Below, in pieces: positions 17,047-24,377 of a DNA stretch of 35,722 nt (within the stretch, counting starts at the first letter, position 1; each line of letters opens with the position of its first letter). The translations under genes were made by a program, and so were the position numbers. Below the pieces are notes generated by a model that was not told the DNA's origin, did no database searches, and saw only the letters and a list, made by a program, of their open reading frames with translations. Origin of the DNA: Oscillospiraceae bacterium (lineage in GTDB: Bacteria > Bacillota > Clostridia > Oscillospirales > Oscillospiraceae); the NCBI GenBank assembly GCA_020025395.1, contig JAHHSE010000003.1, positions 1-35,722 on the forward strand, written 5' to 3'.

Positions 17047-17708
17047 TGGACAAGTCTGAAATCAAGGCCTTTATTGCCAAGCGCGTGGCCAAAGAGCTGA
17101 AGGATGGCGATGTGGTCAACCTGGGCATTGGTCTTCCCACTCTGATTCCCGCCTATCTGCCGGAAGGGGTCCATGTGATCCTCCAGTCCGAGAACGGCAT
17201 CATCGGCACCGGCCCCAAGCCCACTGCCGAGGAGGCCGAGCCTCGCTATAAGACCGACGCGGGCGGACAGCCCGCCCAGGCCGCGAACTTCGGCTGCTAC
17301 ATCGACTCTGCCACCTCCTTCGGGTTTATCCGGGGCGGCCATGTGAATGCCACCATTCTGGGCGGTCTGGAGGTAGATCAGGAGGGTTCTCTCTCCAACT
17401 GGATCATTCCCGGCAAGAAGATGCCCGGCATGGGCGGTGCCATGGATCTGCTGGTAGGGGCCAAGGAGGTCATTGTTGCCATGGAGCATACCGCCAAGGG
17501 CAGCCCCAAGATTCTGAAGAAGTGTACCCTCCCCTATACTGCCGTGCACTGTGTCTCCATGATTGTCACCGAGATGTGCGTGTTCCTGGTCAAGCCGGAG
17601 GGCCTGGTTATGACCGAGCTTAATCCGGAATTCACCGTAGACGATGTGAAGGCCGCCACCGAGGCGGACTTCACCGTGGCGGAGGATCTGAAGGATATGA
17701 CTGCCTGA
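17046..17708 (+). CDS. CoA-transferase subunit B (acetoacetate/butyrate type)
   Basis: Beta subunit partner of the preceding gene, 220 aa. It carries the catalytic Glu49 in LQSENGIIG (the SENG signature that forms the glutamyl-CoA thioester), preceded by GDVVNLGIGLPTLIP, and the later GGAMDLLVGAK. Both subunits and the thiolase lie in one operon. This suggests acetoacetate activation or release linked to butyrate or amino-acid fermentation, though no other butyrate gene is in the window. A strong bidirectional terminator follows. Confidence 0.95.
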   Translation: MDKSEIKAFIAKRVAKELKDGDVVNLGIGLPTLIPAYLPEGVHVILQSENGIIGTGPKPTAEEAEPRYKTDAGGQPAQAANFGCYIDSATSFGFIRGGHVNATILGGLEVDQEGSLSNWIIPGKKMPGMGGAMDLLVGAKEVIVAMEHTAKGSPKILKKCTLPYTAVHCVSMIVTEMCVFLVKPEGLVMTELNPEFTVDDVKAATEADFTVAEDLKDMTA

Positions 17709-17732
17709 TTATAGGGCTCCATGGAAAAAAAG

Positions 17733-17764
17733 CGGAGTGTGTCAATTGACGCACTCCGTTTTTC
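17733..17764. terminator. Bidirectional terminator between ctfB-type gene and mntP
   Basis: A nearly perfect inverted repeat at 17733-17758 (CGGAGTG...CACTCCG around GTCAATTGAC) has T5 on the plus side and A7 on the other. It serves both convergent genes. Confidence 0.9.
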
Positions 17765-17800
17765 ATCGGCTGATAGACAACTCTTCACAGTATGTGGATT

Positions 17801-18346
17801 TTATCCCAGATGCTCCAGCAGTGTTTTAATCCCCATCCCCACCAGGATCAAACCGCCTATCACCTGGGCCCAGTGATGGAACAAGGTGCCCAGCTTTTTT
17901 CCCACAAAGCCTCCCAGAAGGGAGAGGAGAAAGGCCACAAGGCCAATGACTCCGGCGGCGGACAGAATGTTAACCTGCCAAAAGGCCATAGAAACTCCGA
18001 CCGCCCAGGCGTCCACGCTGGTGGCGACTGCCAGAATGCAGAGCCGGCGGGGGGAAAGGTCTCCAAGGCCCTCCTCCTCTGTCCCGGAAAGTCCCTGCCA
18101 AAACATCCGTCCCCCTATGACGCCCAGCAGGGCAAAGGCCACCCAAGGCCCAAAGGCCTCCATATACCAGGCCACCCTGCTCCCCAAAAACCAGCCCAGC
18201 AGGGGCATGAAAAATTGAAAGCCCCCGAACCAGAGGGCCAGCTTCATTCCCTGTCTCCAGGAGAAACCGGGCAGGGTGATGCCGGTGGATATCGAAACCG
18301 CCATAGCATCCAGGGCCAAGGAAACCGCAATCAGAAAAATCTCCAT
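17801..18346 (-). CDS. mntP: Manganese efflux pump MntP
   Basis: Six-helix membrane exporter of Mn2+ (formerly DUF204/YebN), 181 aa, usual length. The two internal repeats carry the family Asp motifs: LALDAMAVSI (Asp13) and ATSVDAWAVGVSM. Gly-rich helices LLGWFLG and LLGGFVGKKLG are also typical. The ATG at 18346 has GGAGGAGGA nine bases upstream. It is divergent from tadA with a 102-base gap, which is too short for the yybP-ykoY manganese riboswitch that often precedes mntP. Confidence 0.95.
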   Translation of the reverse strand: MEIFLIAVSLALDAMAVSISTGITLPGFSWRQGMKLALWFGGFQFFMPLLGWFLGSRVAWYMEAFGPWVAFALLGVIGGRMFWQGLSGTEEEGLGDLSPRRLCILAVATSVDAWAVGVSMAFWQVNILSAAGVIGLVAFLLSLLGGFVGKKLGTLFHHWAQVIGGLILVGMGIKTLLEHLG

Positions 18347-18402
18347 GAATTTGGGTCCTCCTCCTTCACATTTGAATCTGTATGGCGCAAATTTCGGGAT
18401 TA

Positions 18403-18411
18403 TGCTAAAAT
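18403..18411 (+). promoter_or_regulatory. Extended -10 element before tadA
   Basis: TGCTAAAAT is an extended -10 with no clear -35, 38 bases upstream of the tadA ATG. Confidence 0.4.
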
Positions 18412-18448
18412 GAAGTCCAAGACACACCGAACGGAAAGGAGGTCCTCT

Positions 18449-18925
18449 ATGGACCGGGAAGATTATATGCGGGAGGCTCTGCGGGCGGGTCAAAACGCCC
18501 TGGCCACCGGAGATGTGCCTGTTGGCTGTGTGATTGTCAAGGACGGGGAAATGATTGCCCGGGGCTGGAACCGGCGGGAGCCGGGAGACGCCACCGCCCA
18601 TGCGGAGACAGAGGCCATTCGTGCCGCCTGCCGGGCTTTGGGCACCTGGCGGCTGGAGGGCTGCTCCCTCTATGTCACCCTGGAGCCCTGTCCCATGTGT
18701 GCGGGGGCTATAATCAACAGCCGTATCCATGCGGTTTACTACGGGGCAAGGGATGAGAAGGCGGGCTGCTGCGGTTCCGTCCTGAACCTGTTTGAGGAGC
18801 GGTTTAACCACAAGCCCCGAATCTACGGTGGTATTTTGGAGAAGGAGTGTTCCGCCTCTCTCTCCGATTTTTTCCACAGCCTGCGCCGCAGCTGTGGAAA
18901 AAATTCCGATGAATGGGAAGCCTGA
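18449..18925 (+). CDS. tadA: tRNA-specific adenosine deaminase TadA
   Basis: Deaminates A34 to inosine in tRNA-Arg(ACG), needed to read CGN codons. 158 aa, the usual length. Zinc ligands and catalytic residues: HAE at 51-53 (Glu53 proton shuttle) and PCPMC at 80-84. The downstream AGAIINSRI and GARDEKAGCCGSV stretches are characteristic. The ATG at 18449 has AAAGGAGG six bases upstream; the long upstream open frame is a shadow of mntP. It stands alone between divergent mntP and the terminators. Confidence 0.96.
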   Translation: MDREDYMREALRAGQNALATGDVPVGCVIVKDGEMIARGWNRREPGDATAHAETEAIRAACRALGTWRLEGCSLYVTLEPCPMCAGAIINSRIHAVYYGARDEKAGCCGSVLNLFEERFNHKPRIYGGILEKECSASLSDFFHSLRRSCGKNSDEWEA

Positions 18926-19097
18926 GCCGGGGAAGCCTTCTCCGTCACATGGACATTCCAAATGGGTTTTCGGCTCTTTTTGAAAGATTTAATATTTATG
19001 TAACAGTTGAGGTCTTCTTTTGTAACATCTTTCCCTTATATTAATCCTTGCAAGAGACAGTTTCTTTTCATTTCATTGTATCCTCTTTTCTTGACAG
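18926..19097. other. AT-rich intergenic stretch with no gene seen
   Basis: 172 bases after tadA, distinctly AT-rich compared with the neighbours, with no convincing ORF, promoter or structure before the first terminator. It could be an untranslated tail. Confidence 0.5.
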
Positions 19098-19130
19098 GGC
19101 CGGACATTGAGAGCAAATGTCCGGCCTTTG
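19098..19130 (+). terminator. Terminator downstream of tadA
   Basis: 11-bp perfect stem (19098-19108 with 19116-19126, GGCCGGACATT) and a 7-base loop, then CTTTG. Confidence 0.7.
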
Positions 19131-19136
19131 TCATGG

Positions 19137-19179
19137 AAAAACCAGCCTGTGACCCGAACCGGGAACGGCTGGTTTTTTT
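19137..19179. terminator. Bidirectional terminator between tadA and xpt
   Basis: Stem ACCAGCC with GGCTGGT flanked by A4 and T7 (19141-19147 with 19167-19173). It works for convergent xpt as well as for tadA. Confidence 0.85.
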
Positions 19180-19197
19180 GTGAAAGAAAAAGAGGGA

Positions 19198-19770
19198 TTA
19201 ACAGAACTCAATCCCATTCTCCACGCTCATGGATTTAATCCTGGCCAGTGATTCCACCCGGATGCCCATTCCCCGAATCAGATCTCCGCCGGGCTGAAAG
19301 GCCTTTTCCACGCAGATTCCGGCCCCCACCACAGCGGCCCCCGCGTCCCTCACCAGCTGGGCCAGCCCCTTGAGGGCACTTCCATTGGCCAGGAAGTCAT
19401 CAATCATCAGCACCCTGTCCTCAGGTCCAAGAAACTCCTTGGAGACCATAATGTCATAAACCTTTCCATGGGTGAAGGATTCCACCTGGGTGGTGTAGAC
19501 CTCTCCGGCGATATTTTTGGTCTTGCTTTTCTTCGCGAAGATCACAGGGACATCAAAGTATTCTGCCGTAATACAGGCAATTCCAATTCCGGAGGCCTCA
19601 ATCGTGAGAATCTTATTCACCCGCTCCCTCTCATAGAGCCGGAAAAATTCCTTTCCCATCTCCTGGTACAGCCTGATGTCCATCTGATGGTTCAGAAAGC
19701 TGTCTACCTTTAAAACGCCGCCCTCCCGAATTTTTCCATCTCTGCGAATACGCTCTTCCATCAATTTCAT
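19198..19770 (-). CDS. xpt: Xanthine phosphoribosyltransferase
   Basis: Salvages xanthine to XMP using PRPP, 190 aa (Bacillus Xpt is 194). Seen: FLNHQMDIRLYQEMGKEF near residues 26-43, which is the Xpt-type N-terminus (Xpt rather than Apt), the purine/phosphate region TIEASGIGIA, and the PRPP loop VLMIDDFLANGSAL at about 118-131. The ATG at 19770 has GGAAGG eight bases upstream; an upstream in-frame ATG lies beyond the promoter. The promoter sits only about 35 bases from the ATG, so there is no room for the purine riboswitch usual for Bacillus xpt. Convergent with tadA. Confidence 0.95.
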   Translation of the reverse strand: MKLMEERIRRDGKIREGGVLKVDSFLNHQMDIRLYQEMGKEFFRLYERERVNKILTIEASGIGIACITAEYFDVPVIFAKKSKTKNIAGEVYTTQVESFTHGKVYDIMVSKEFLGPEDRVLMIDDFLANGSALKGLAQLVRDAGAAVVGAGICVEKAFQPGGDLIRGMGIRVESLARIKSMSVENGIEFC

Positions 19771-19804
19771 GGGGTCCGCCTTCCTTCCACACAATTCCGC
19801 ATTT

Positions 19805-19833
19805 ATTTTACAGGAAGAATTCAGCCGCATCAA
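19805..19833 (-). promoter_or_regulatory. Sigma-A promoter of xpt
   Basis: On the minus strand: -35 TTGATG (19828-19833), 17-bp spacer, -10 TAAAAT (19805-19810). Confidence 0.7.
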
Positions 19834-19881
19834 CTATACATTTTATACAAAAAATTCGTCCGCTTTTCCCTTCTTTCCGTC

Positions 19882-19909
19882 TTGACCCCTCCACCCACTG
19901 TGGTACAAT
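19882..19909 (+). promoter_or_regulatory. Promoter of the SLH-GH18 gene
   Basis: -35 TTGACC (19882-19887), 16-bp spacer, extended -10 TGGTACAAT (hexamer 19904-19909). Confidence 0.75.
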
Positions 19910-19944
19910 AGAGGATATTCTAAAGCATTGTGAGGAGCCTGTCT

Positions 19945-21573
19945 ATGATACCATTACTGCGAAAAACCATTCCTCTGATTCTGGGAATGGCCCTGCTCTC
20001 CCCTCTTTGTGCTTCCGCCGCCTCAGAGAAAATATATGCTGATGTCCCCCCTGCCCACTGGGCGGAGGAAGTCATTCAAAAGGCCGGGGACTATGGTCTG
20101 ATGGAGGGCTTTGACGATGGCACCTTCGGTTTGGGAAGGCACCTCTCCCGGGCGGAATTTGTCACCATGCTGGCTCGGATGTTCCAGTGGAGCGGTACCC
20201 CGGACCGCCGCACCTATCAGGATGTCACCCCCGACAAATGGTACTATCCTTCTGTGGAGCTGGCCGCCGCCGCCGGCGTCACCAAAGCCGGGGAGAACTT
20301 CCGCCCGGAGGAGCCTGTCACCCGACGGGAGATGGCAGAGATGCTGGTGGCCTCCCTGGGTTACGATCAGATTGCCGCTCAGGAGTGGGCCACCCCCTTT
20401 TCCGATGTTGCCGGGGAGGGGTCCGGTTATCTGGCGGTGGCCTATGACATTGGGATGACCAACGGGGTCAAATCCTTTGGCCGTCTCCTGTTCCAGCCGG
20501 AGGAAAAGGCCGCCCGTGAAGAGGCCGCCGCCATGCTGGTCCGGGTCTATGAGCGCCGATTCTCCAAAATCCAGTGGCTCCACGGGTTCTACGCGCTCTC
20601 CGCCTATTCCCAAATTGATCTGGCCGCCGCCCTGGACGGGGTTTCGGCAGGCTGGGCCAAGCTGGAGTGGGATGAGAATGGCGCGCCCATTCTGGTCCAA
20701 ACCAAAACCGACACCAACGACTGGGTCCGCCCCAAGGACTACACCATGGTGCTGGACACCCTGTCCGCCGCTCAGGTCCCGGTAAATCTGAACATCTTTA
20801 CCACCGACACCTCCTTCTTTCTCACCCCGGAGGCCAGAAGCGCCACCATCGCCGCCCTGGTGGCAGGCAGTGAGGAATACGCCGGGATTACCATTGACAT
20901 GGAGGGGCTGAAAACACCGGAGGTGCGAACCGCCTACCCCCTCTTTCTCTCCCAGCTGAAGGCGGCGCTCCCCGCCGGAAAAACCCTCTATTCCTGTGTT
21001 CAGCCGGATACCTGGTATGACGGCTATGACTATCGGGCCATTGGAGAGGCCTGTGACAAGGTGATTCTCATGGCCCATGACTATCAGTGGACCTCCATTC
21101 CCGCCTCCTATGTGGGAACTGACAAGACCTCCACCCCCGTGACCCCCATCATCCGCATCTATGAGGCCCTCCGTGCCATTACCCACCCGGAAACCGGCGT
21201 GGCGGACCGCTCGAAACTGGCGCTGGCCATCTCGTTCGCCAATGTGGGAGTCGCCGTGGATGAAGACGGCAGATTGGCGGGGGACAAGCTCTACCGTCCC
21301 TCGGTCTCCACCGTCCACACCAGACTGGGACAGAGTGATACCCAGATGGGGTGGTCGGATGTCTACCTTAATCCTTACATCTATTACACCACCGAGGACG
21401 GAGGGCGATACCGTCTCTGGTATGAGGATGCCCGTTCGGTAGAGGCCAAGATCCAGCTGGCCAAGATGTTCGGGATTCAGGGGGTCTCCCTCTGGAGGCT
21501 GGGCAATATTCCAAACTATCCCGAGCAAGGGCTTTACTTCAATGTCTGGGATACCCTTCAGTCCATGCGCTGA
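19945..21573 (+). CDS. Secreted S-layer-homology protein with GH18-type glycosidase domain
   Basis: 542 aa. A signal peptide (about 1-25, ending SPLCASA) is followed by three SLH repeats: FADVPPAHW-like at about 31-80, VTPDKWYYPSVELAAAAGV at about 92-140, and FSDVAGEGSGYLAVAYDIGM at about 153-205. They probably anchor it to cell-wall polymers. The rest (about 208-540) is a GH18-like barrel of the spore-cortex lytic YaaH/SleL kind, with GITIDMEGL containing Asp318 and the presumed acid Glu320, and HDYQWTS later. It is predicted to hydrolyse N-acetylglucosamine-containing glycan, perhaps peptidoglycan. The ATG at 19945 has GAGGAG seven bases upstream; the GTG five codons earlier is rejected because this site follows it. 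The YitT gene starts 19 bases after its stop. Confidence 0.88.
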   Translation: MIPLLRKTIPLILGMALLSPLCASAASEKIYADVPPAHWAEEVIQKAGDYGLMEGFDDGTFGLGRHLSRAEFVTMLARMFQWSGTPDRRTYQDVTPDKWYYPSVELAAAAGVTKAGENFRPEEPVTRREMAEMLVASLGYDQIAAQEWATPFSDVAGEGSGYLAVAYDIGMTNGVKSFGRLLFQPEEKAAREEAAAMLVRVYERRFSKIQWLHGFYALSAYSQIDLAAALDGVSAGWAKLEWDENGAPILVQTKTDTNDWVRPKDYTMVLDTLSAAQVPVNLNIFTTDTSFFLTPEARSATIAALVAGSEEYAGITIDMEGLKTPEVRTAYPLFLSQLKAALPAGKTLYSCVQPDTWYDGYDYRAIGEACDKVILMAHDYQWTSIPASYVGTDKTSTPVTPIIRIYEALRAITHPETGVADRSKLALAISFANVGVAVDEDGRLAGDKLYRPSVSTVHTRLGQSDTQMGWSDVYLNPYIYYTTEDGGRYRLWYEDARSVEAKIQLAKMFGIQGVSLWRLGNIPNYPEQGLYFNVWDTLQSMR

Positions 21574-21592
21574 TGGAGGTGCATCTTTTCTC

Positions 21593-22444
21593 ATGAACAG
21601 AAAAGCGGTGATGGAAGAGTTCCTGCTCATGACCTTCGGAACCCTGCTGGTCTCCATCGGAACCTATTTCTTTAAATTTCCCAACAACTTTTCTACAGGC
21701 GGCGTCACCGGCATGGCTGTGATTCTCTCCAGTATGTTCCCCGGGATTGCCCCCGGCGCCTTTAACTCCATTATTAACATCTTTTTTCTGGTGGTGGGCT
21801 TCTTTCTTCTGGAAAAATCCTTTGGGGTTCGGACCGTCTACTGCTCCCTCCTCTTTTCCGGGATGGTGCAGGCGATGGAGTGGCTCCTCCCCATGAAGGC
21901 CCCTCTCACCTCTTCCCCCCTGCTGGAGCTTTTTTTCTCCGTCATTTTTCCCGCCCTGGGCTCCGCCATTCTCTTTAACCTGGGGGCCTCCACCGGAGGC
22001 ACCGACATTGCCGCCATGATTCTCAAGCGGTTTTCCAGCCTGGATACCGGCATGGCTCTCCTCTGCTCCGACTTTCTCATCGCCGCCGCCACCATTCTCT
22101 TTTTCGGCATTGAGACCGGCCTTTACTCCATTCTGGGCCTTCTCCTCAAATCTGTCATGGTGGACAGTGTAATTGAATCCCTCAACCGCCGGAAGAGCTT
22201 CTTTGTCATCACCCAGAAGCCGGAGATCACCTGTGACTATATCACCCATACCCTGATGCGGGGGGCCACCACCTGGACCTCCGAGGGGGCCTATACCCAC
22301 CATCAGTCCACCGTCATCCTCACCGTCCTCTCCCGAAGCCAGGCTGTGGCTCTTCGCCGCTATCTCCGCCAGAGAGACCCCCACGCCTTTATCGTCATTG
22401 CCAATTCCAGTGAGATCTTTGGAAAGGGCTTCCTGCGGGCCTGA
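21593..22444 (+). CDS. YitT-family membrane protein
   Basis: 283 aa, function not established for the family. It has five or six hydrophobic helices (about 10-175), with the family stretches GTYFFKFPNNFSTGGVTGMA and LGASTGGTDIAAMILKR. A C-terminal soluble DUF2179 domain (about 205-283) includes FFVITQKPEITCDYI and HAFIVIANSSEIFGKGF. The ATG at 21593 has GGAGGTG eleven bases upstream; ATG at 21611 is an alternative. It is cotranscribed with the SLH-GH18 gene. Confidence 0.93.
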   Translation: MNRKAVMEEFLLMTFGTLLVSIGTYFFKFPNNFSTGGVTGMAVILSSMFPGIAPGAFNSIINIFFLVVGFFLLEKSFGVRTVYCSLLFSGMVQAMEWLLPMKAPLTSSPLLELFFSVIFPALGSAILFNLGASTGGTDIAAMILKRFSSLDTGMALLCSDFLIAAATILFFGIETGLYSILGLLLKSVMVDSVIESLNRRKSFFVITQKPEITCDYITHTLMRGATTWTSEGAYTHHQSTVILTVLSRSQAVALRRYLRQRDPHAFIVIANSSEIFGKGFLRA

Positions 22445-22581
22445 GTTGAAACCATCCTGGCGGATCACCTGACCGTGGCCTCTTCCCATTAAAAAGGTTT
22501 TTTTCACAGCCGACTTCTTTTTCCATTTCCCGCAGGAAGAAAATGGTAAACTTTGACTGTCAGGAAAGGATGGATGGGAAA

Positions 22582-23394
22582 ATGGCATTTTTTAAGAAAA
22601 AAGGAATTTTTGAAAGCAGCCGGGTCCTTTCTCTTCCGGTGGCCTCAATTGTCCCAAATCCCAATCAGCCCAGGACCCAATTTGAGGAAGAGGGGCTGAT
22701 GGAGCTTGCCGCCTCCATACAGGAGAACGGAATTCTGCAGCCTCTCTCGGTGCGTCGTTCCCCCTCCGGTCTCTATGAGCTGATTTCCGGAGAGCGGCGG
22801 CTTCGGGCGGCAAAGCTCTGTTCTCTGCGGGAGGTGCCCTGTATCCTTTTGGATGTGGACGAGCAGGCCTCCTCTCTCCTCGCCATTGTGGAAAATCTCC
22901 AGCGTCGGGATTTGGACTTTTGGGAGGAGGCCGCAGCCCTGGACCTCCTCATTCGAACCTTCGGACTCACCCAGGAGGAGGCCGCCAAAAAAATCGGGAA
23001 GTCGCAATCCGCCGTTGCCAACAAGCTGCGAATCTTAAAGCTCTCTCCCCCCTGTCTGGAACTCCTCCGTTCCGCCGGCCTCAGTGAGCGCCACGCCCGT
23101 GCCCTGCTCCGTCTGGAGGAAGGACAGCGAATGGAAGCCCTCACCCATCTGGTGGAGCACCACCTCACTGTGGCCCAGACCGACGCTTATGTGGACAGTC
23201 TTCTGGCCCCTCCTAAGCCGGTCCCTTCCAAATTACCCCGGAAAAAACCGACCTATATTATTAAGGATGTGCGGCTCTTTCTCAACACTGTGACCCGGGG
23301 TCTCTCCATTATGCAGAGCGCCGGGGTCCCTGCCAACTGCCACCAGGAGGAGACCGACCACGCTATTTTATTGACCATCGAGATTCCCAAATAA
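22582..23394 (+). CDS. noc: Noc-type ParB-like nucleoid occlusion protein
   Basis: CTP-dependent DNA clamp of the ParB superfamily, 270 aa, expected to block division over the chromosome by binding DNA and membrane. Seen: ParB N-terminal domain with SIVPNPNQPRTQF, the CTP-binding GERRLRAAK, VENLQRRDL, and the helix-turn-helix GLTQEEAAKKIGKSQSAVAN. The lysine/phenylalanine N-terminus MAFFKKKGIFESS could form the membrane-targeting helix of Noc (inference). First of two ParB-like genes, upstream of parA, the standard noc-parA-parB order. The start is uncertain: ATG at 22582 gives the usual N-terminus, while ATG at 22570 in the same frame is directly beside AGGAAAGG. Confidence 0.9.
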   Translation: MAFFKKKGIFESSRVLSLPVASIVPNPNQPRTQFEEEGLMELAASIQENGILQPLSVRRSPSGLYELISGERRLRAAKLCSLREVPCILLDVDEQASSLLAIVENLQRRDLDFWEEAAALDLLIRTFGLTQEEAAKKIGKSQSAVANKLRILKLSPPCLELLRSAGLSERHARALLRLEEGQRMEALTHLVEHHLTVAQTDAYVDSLLAPPKPVPSKLPRKKPTYIIKDVRLFLNTVTRGLSIMQSAGVPANCHQEETDHAILLTIEIPK

Positions 23395-23405
23395 GTGCCC
23401 GCCTT

Positions 23406-23450
23406 GGGTCTGATTGTTTCATGTGAAACGATCAGACCCATTTCTTTTTT
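23406..23450 (+). terminator. Terminator of noc, whose stem contains a parS site
   Basis: Inverted repeat 23406-23439: GGGTCTGAT arms extended by GTTTC and GAAAC, one T/G mismatch, ATGT loop. It is followed by ATTTCTTTTTT, 11 bases after the noc stop. Confidence 0.88.
23415..23430. promoter_or_regulatory. parS-like site 1
   Basis: TGTTTCATGTGAAACG matches the Bacillus parS consensus TGTTTCACGTGAAACA at 14 of 16 positions. It is embedded in the noc terminator. Confidence 0.85.
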
Positions 23451-23465
23451 GTTTCTCGTGAAACA
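23450..23465. promoter_or_regulatory. parS-like site 2
   Basis: TGTTTCTCGTGAAACA matches 15 of 16, about 20 bases beyond site 1 and 14 bases before the parA -35. Confidence 0.9.
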
Positions 23466-23478
23466 ATTGTATTTTTAG

Positions 23479-23520
23479 TTGAAATCCCTGTACAGTAGCA
23501 TTATAATAGATTCTACTGTA
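23479..23520 (+). promoter_or_regulatory. parA promoter with an inverted repeat around the -10
   Basis: -35 TTGAAA (23479-23484), 17-bp spacer, -10 TATAAT (23502-23507). An inverted repeat TACAGTAG (23491-23498) / CTACTGTA (23513-23520) brackets the -10, so it is a candidate operator for autoregulation. Confidence 0.8.
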
Positions 23521-23551
23521 TAAAATATAGAGTAGAAAGGCAGGTGCCTTT

Positions 23552-24316
23552 ATGGCGAAGACAATTGCGGTGGTCAACCAGAAGGGCGGCGTGGGAAAAA
23601 GCACCACCTGCGTCAATCTGGTTGCCTCTTTGGCCGCAATGGGGAAACGGGTCCTCCTCTGTGACTTTGACCCCCAGGCCAATGCCACCTCCGGTTTGGG
23701 CGTGGATAAAACCACTGTCACCCCCAATGTATACGATGTTCTCATTGCCAATGCCCCCTGCGCCAAGGCCATTGTAAAGACGCCATACGGAGATGTCCTC
23801 CCTGCCAACAAAGCACTGGCCGGGGCCACGGTGGAGATGATTGGGATGGATCACCGGGAGTACCTTTTGAAGAAGTCCCTTTCCACCGTCTCCAGGGAGT
23901 ATGATTTTATCTTCATTGACTGCCCCCCCTCTCTGGAGCTTCTCACCCTCAATGCCCTCTGTGCCTCTAACAGCATTCTGGTGCCTGTCCAGTGTGAGTA
24001 TTACGCTCTGGAAGGTCTGTCCGATCTTCTTTCCACCATACGCATTGTGAAGCGCTCCCTCAATCCCTCCCTCTCTCTGGAGGGTGTGATTTTGACCATG
24101 TTTGACGGTCGGACCAATCTCTCCATTCAGGTGGCGGAAGAGGTGAAGCGTCACTTTCCCGGTCAGGTTTATGCCACAGTAATTCCCCGGAATGTCCGGC
24201 TCTCCGAGGCCCCCAGCCACGGAAAGCCGGTGTTGTCCTATGACCCCTGGAGCCGCGGTACAGAGGCCTACAAGGCCCTGGCCCAGGAGCTGATGGAGCA
24301 AAATCATTCCGTTTAA
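23552..24316 (+). CDS. parA: Chromosome-partitioning ATPase ParA (Soj)
   Basis: Deviant-Walker ATPase that works with ParB in chromosome segregation and replication control, 254 aa. Seen: NQKGGVGKSTTCVNL with the signature Lys, then DFDPQANATSG, FIFIDCPPSLELL (Walker B) and PVQCEYYALEG. There is no N-terminal regulatory helix-turn-helix, as in chromosomal Soj. The ATG at 23552 has AAAGGCAGG upstream. It has a strong promoter, separate from noc, and parB follows 61 bases later with a parS-like site in the gap. Confidence 0.97.
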   Translation: MAKTIAVVNQKGGVGKSTTCVNLVASLAAMGKRVLLCDFDPQANATSGLGVDKTTVTPNVYDVLIANAPCAKAIVKTPYGDVLPANKALAGATVEMIGMDHREYLLKKSLSTVSREYDFIFIDCPPSLELLTLNALCASNSILVPVQCEYYALEGLSDLLSTIRIVKRSLNPSLSLEGVILTMFDGRTNLSIQVAEEVKRHFPGQVYATVIPRNVRLSEAPSHGKPVLSYDPWSRGTEAYKALAQELMEQNHSV

Positions 24317-24319
24317 CAT

Positions 24320-24335
24320 TGTTTCCCGTGAAACA
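24320..24335. promoter_or_regulatory. parS-like site 3
   Basis: TGTTTCCCGTGAAACA matches 15 of 16, between parA and parB. Confidence 0.9.
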
Positions 24336-24377
24336 CGGCCCCCGTCTCAAGGGGAGCTAGGAAAGGATGAAGCAAAT

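Noticed and set aside
18347..18448. yybP-ykoY manganese riboswitch upstream of mntP
   Set aside because: Only 102 bases are shared with the divergent tadA promoter, and the characteristic paired elements are not present.
19771..19944. Purine riboswitch upstream of xpt
   Set aside because: A promoter lies about 35 bases from the ATG, leaving no room for the aptamer, and no aptamer core is seen.
22529..22554. Noc-binding site resembling ATTTCCCGGGAAAT before noc
   Set aside because: Only one half matches (ATTTCCCG); the second half is shifted and altered.
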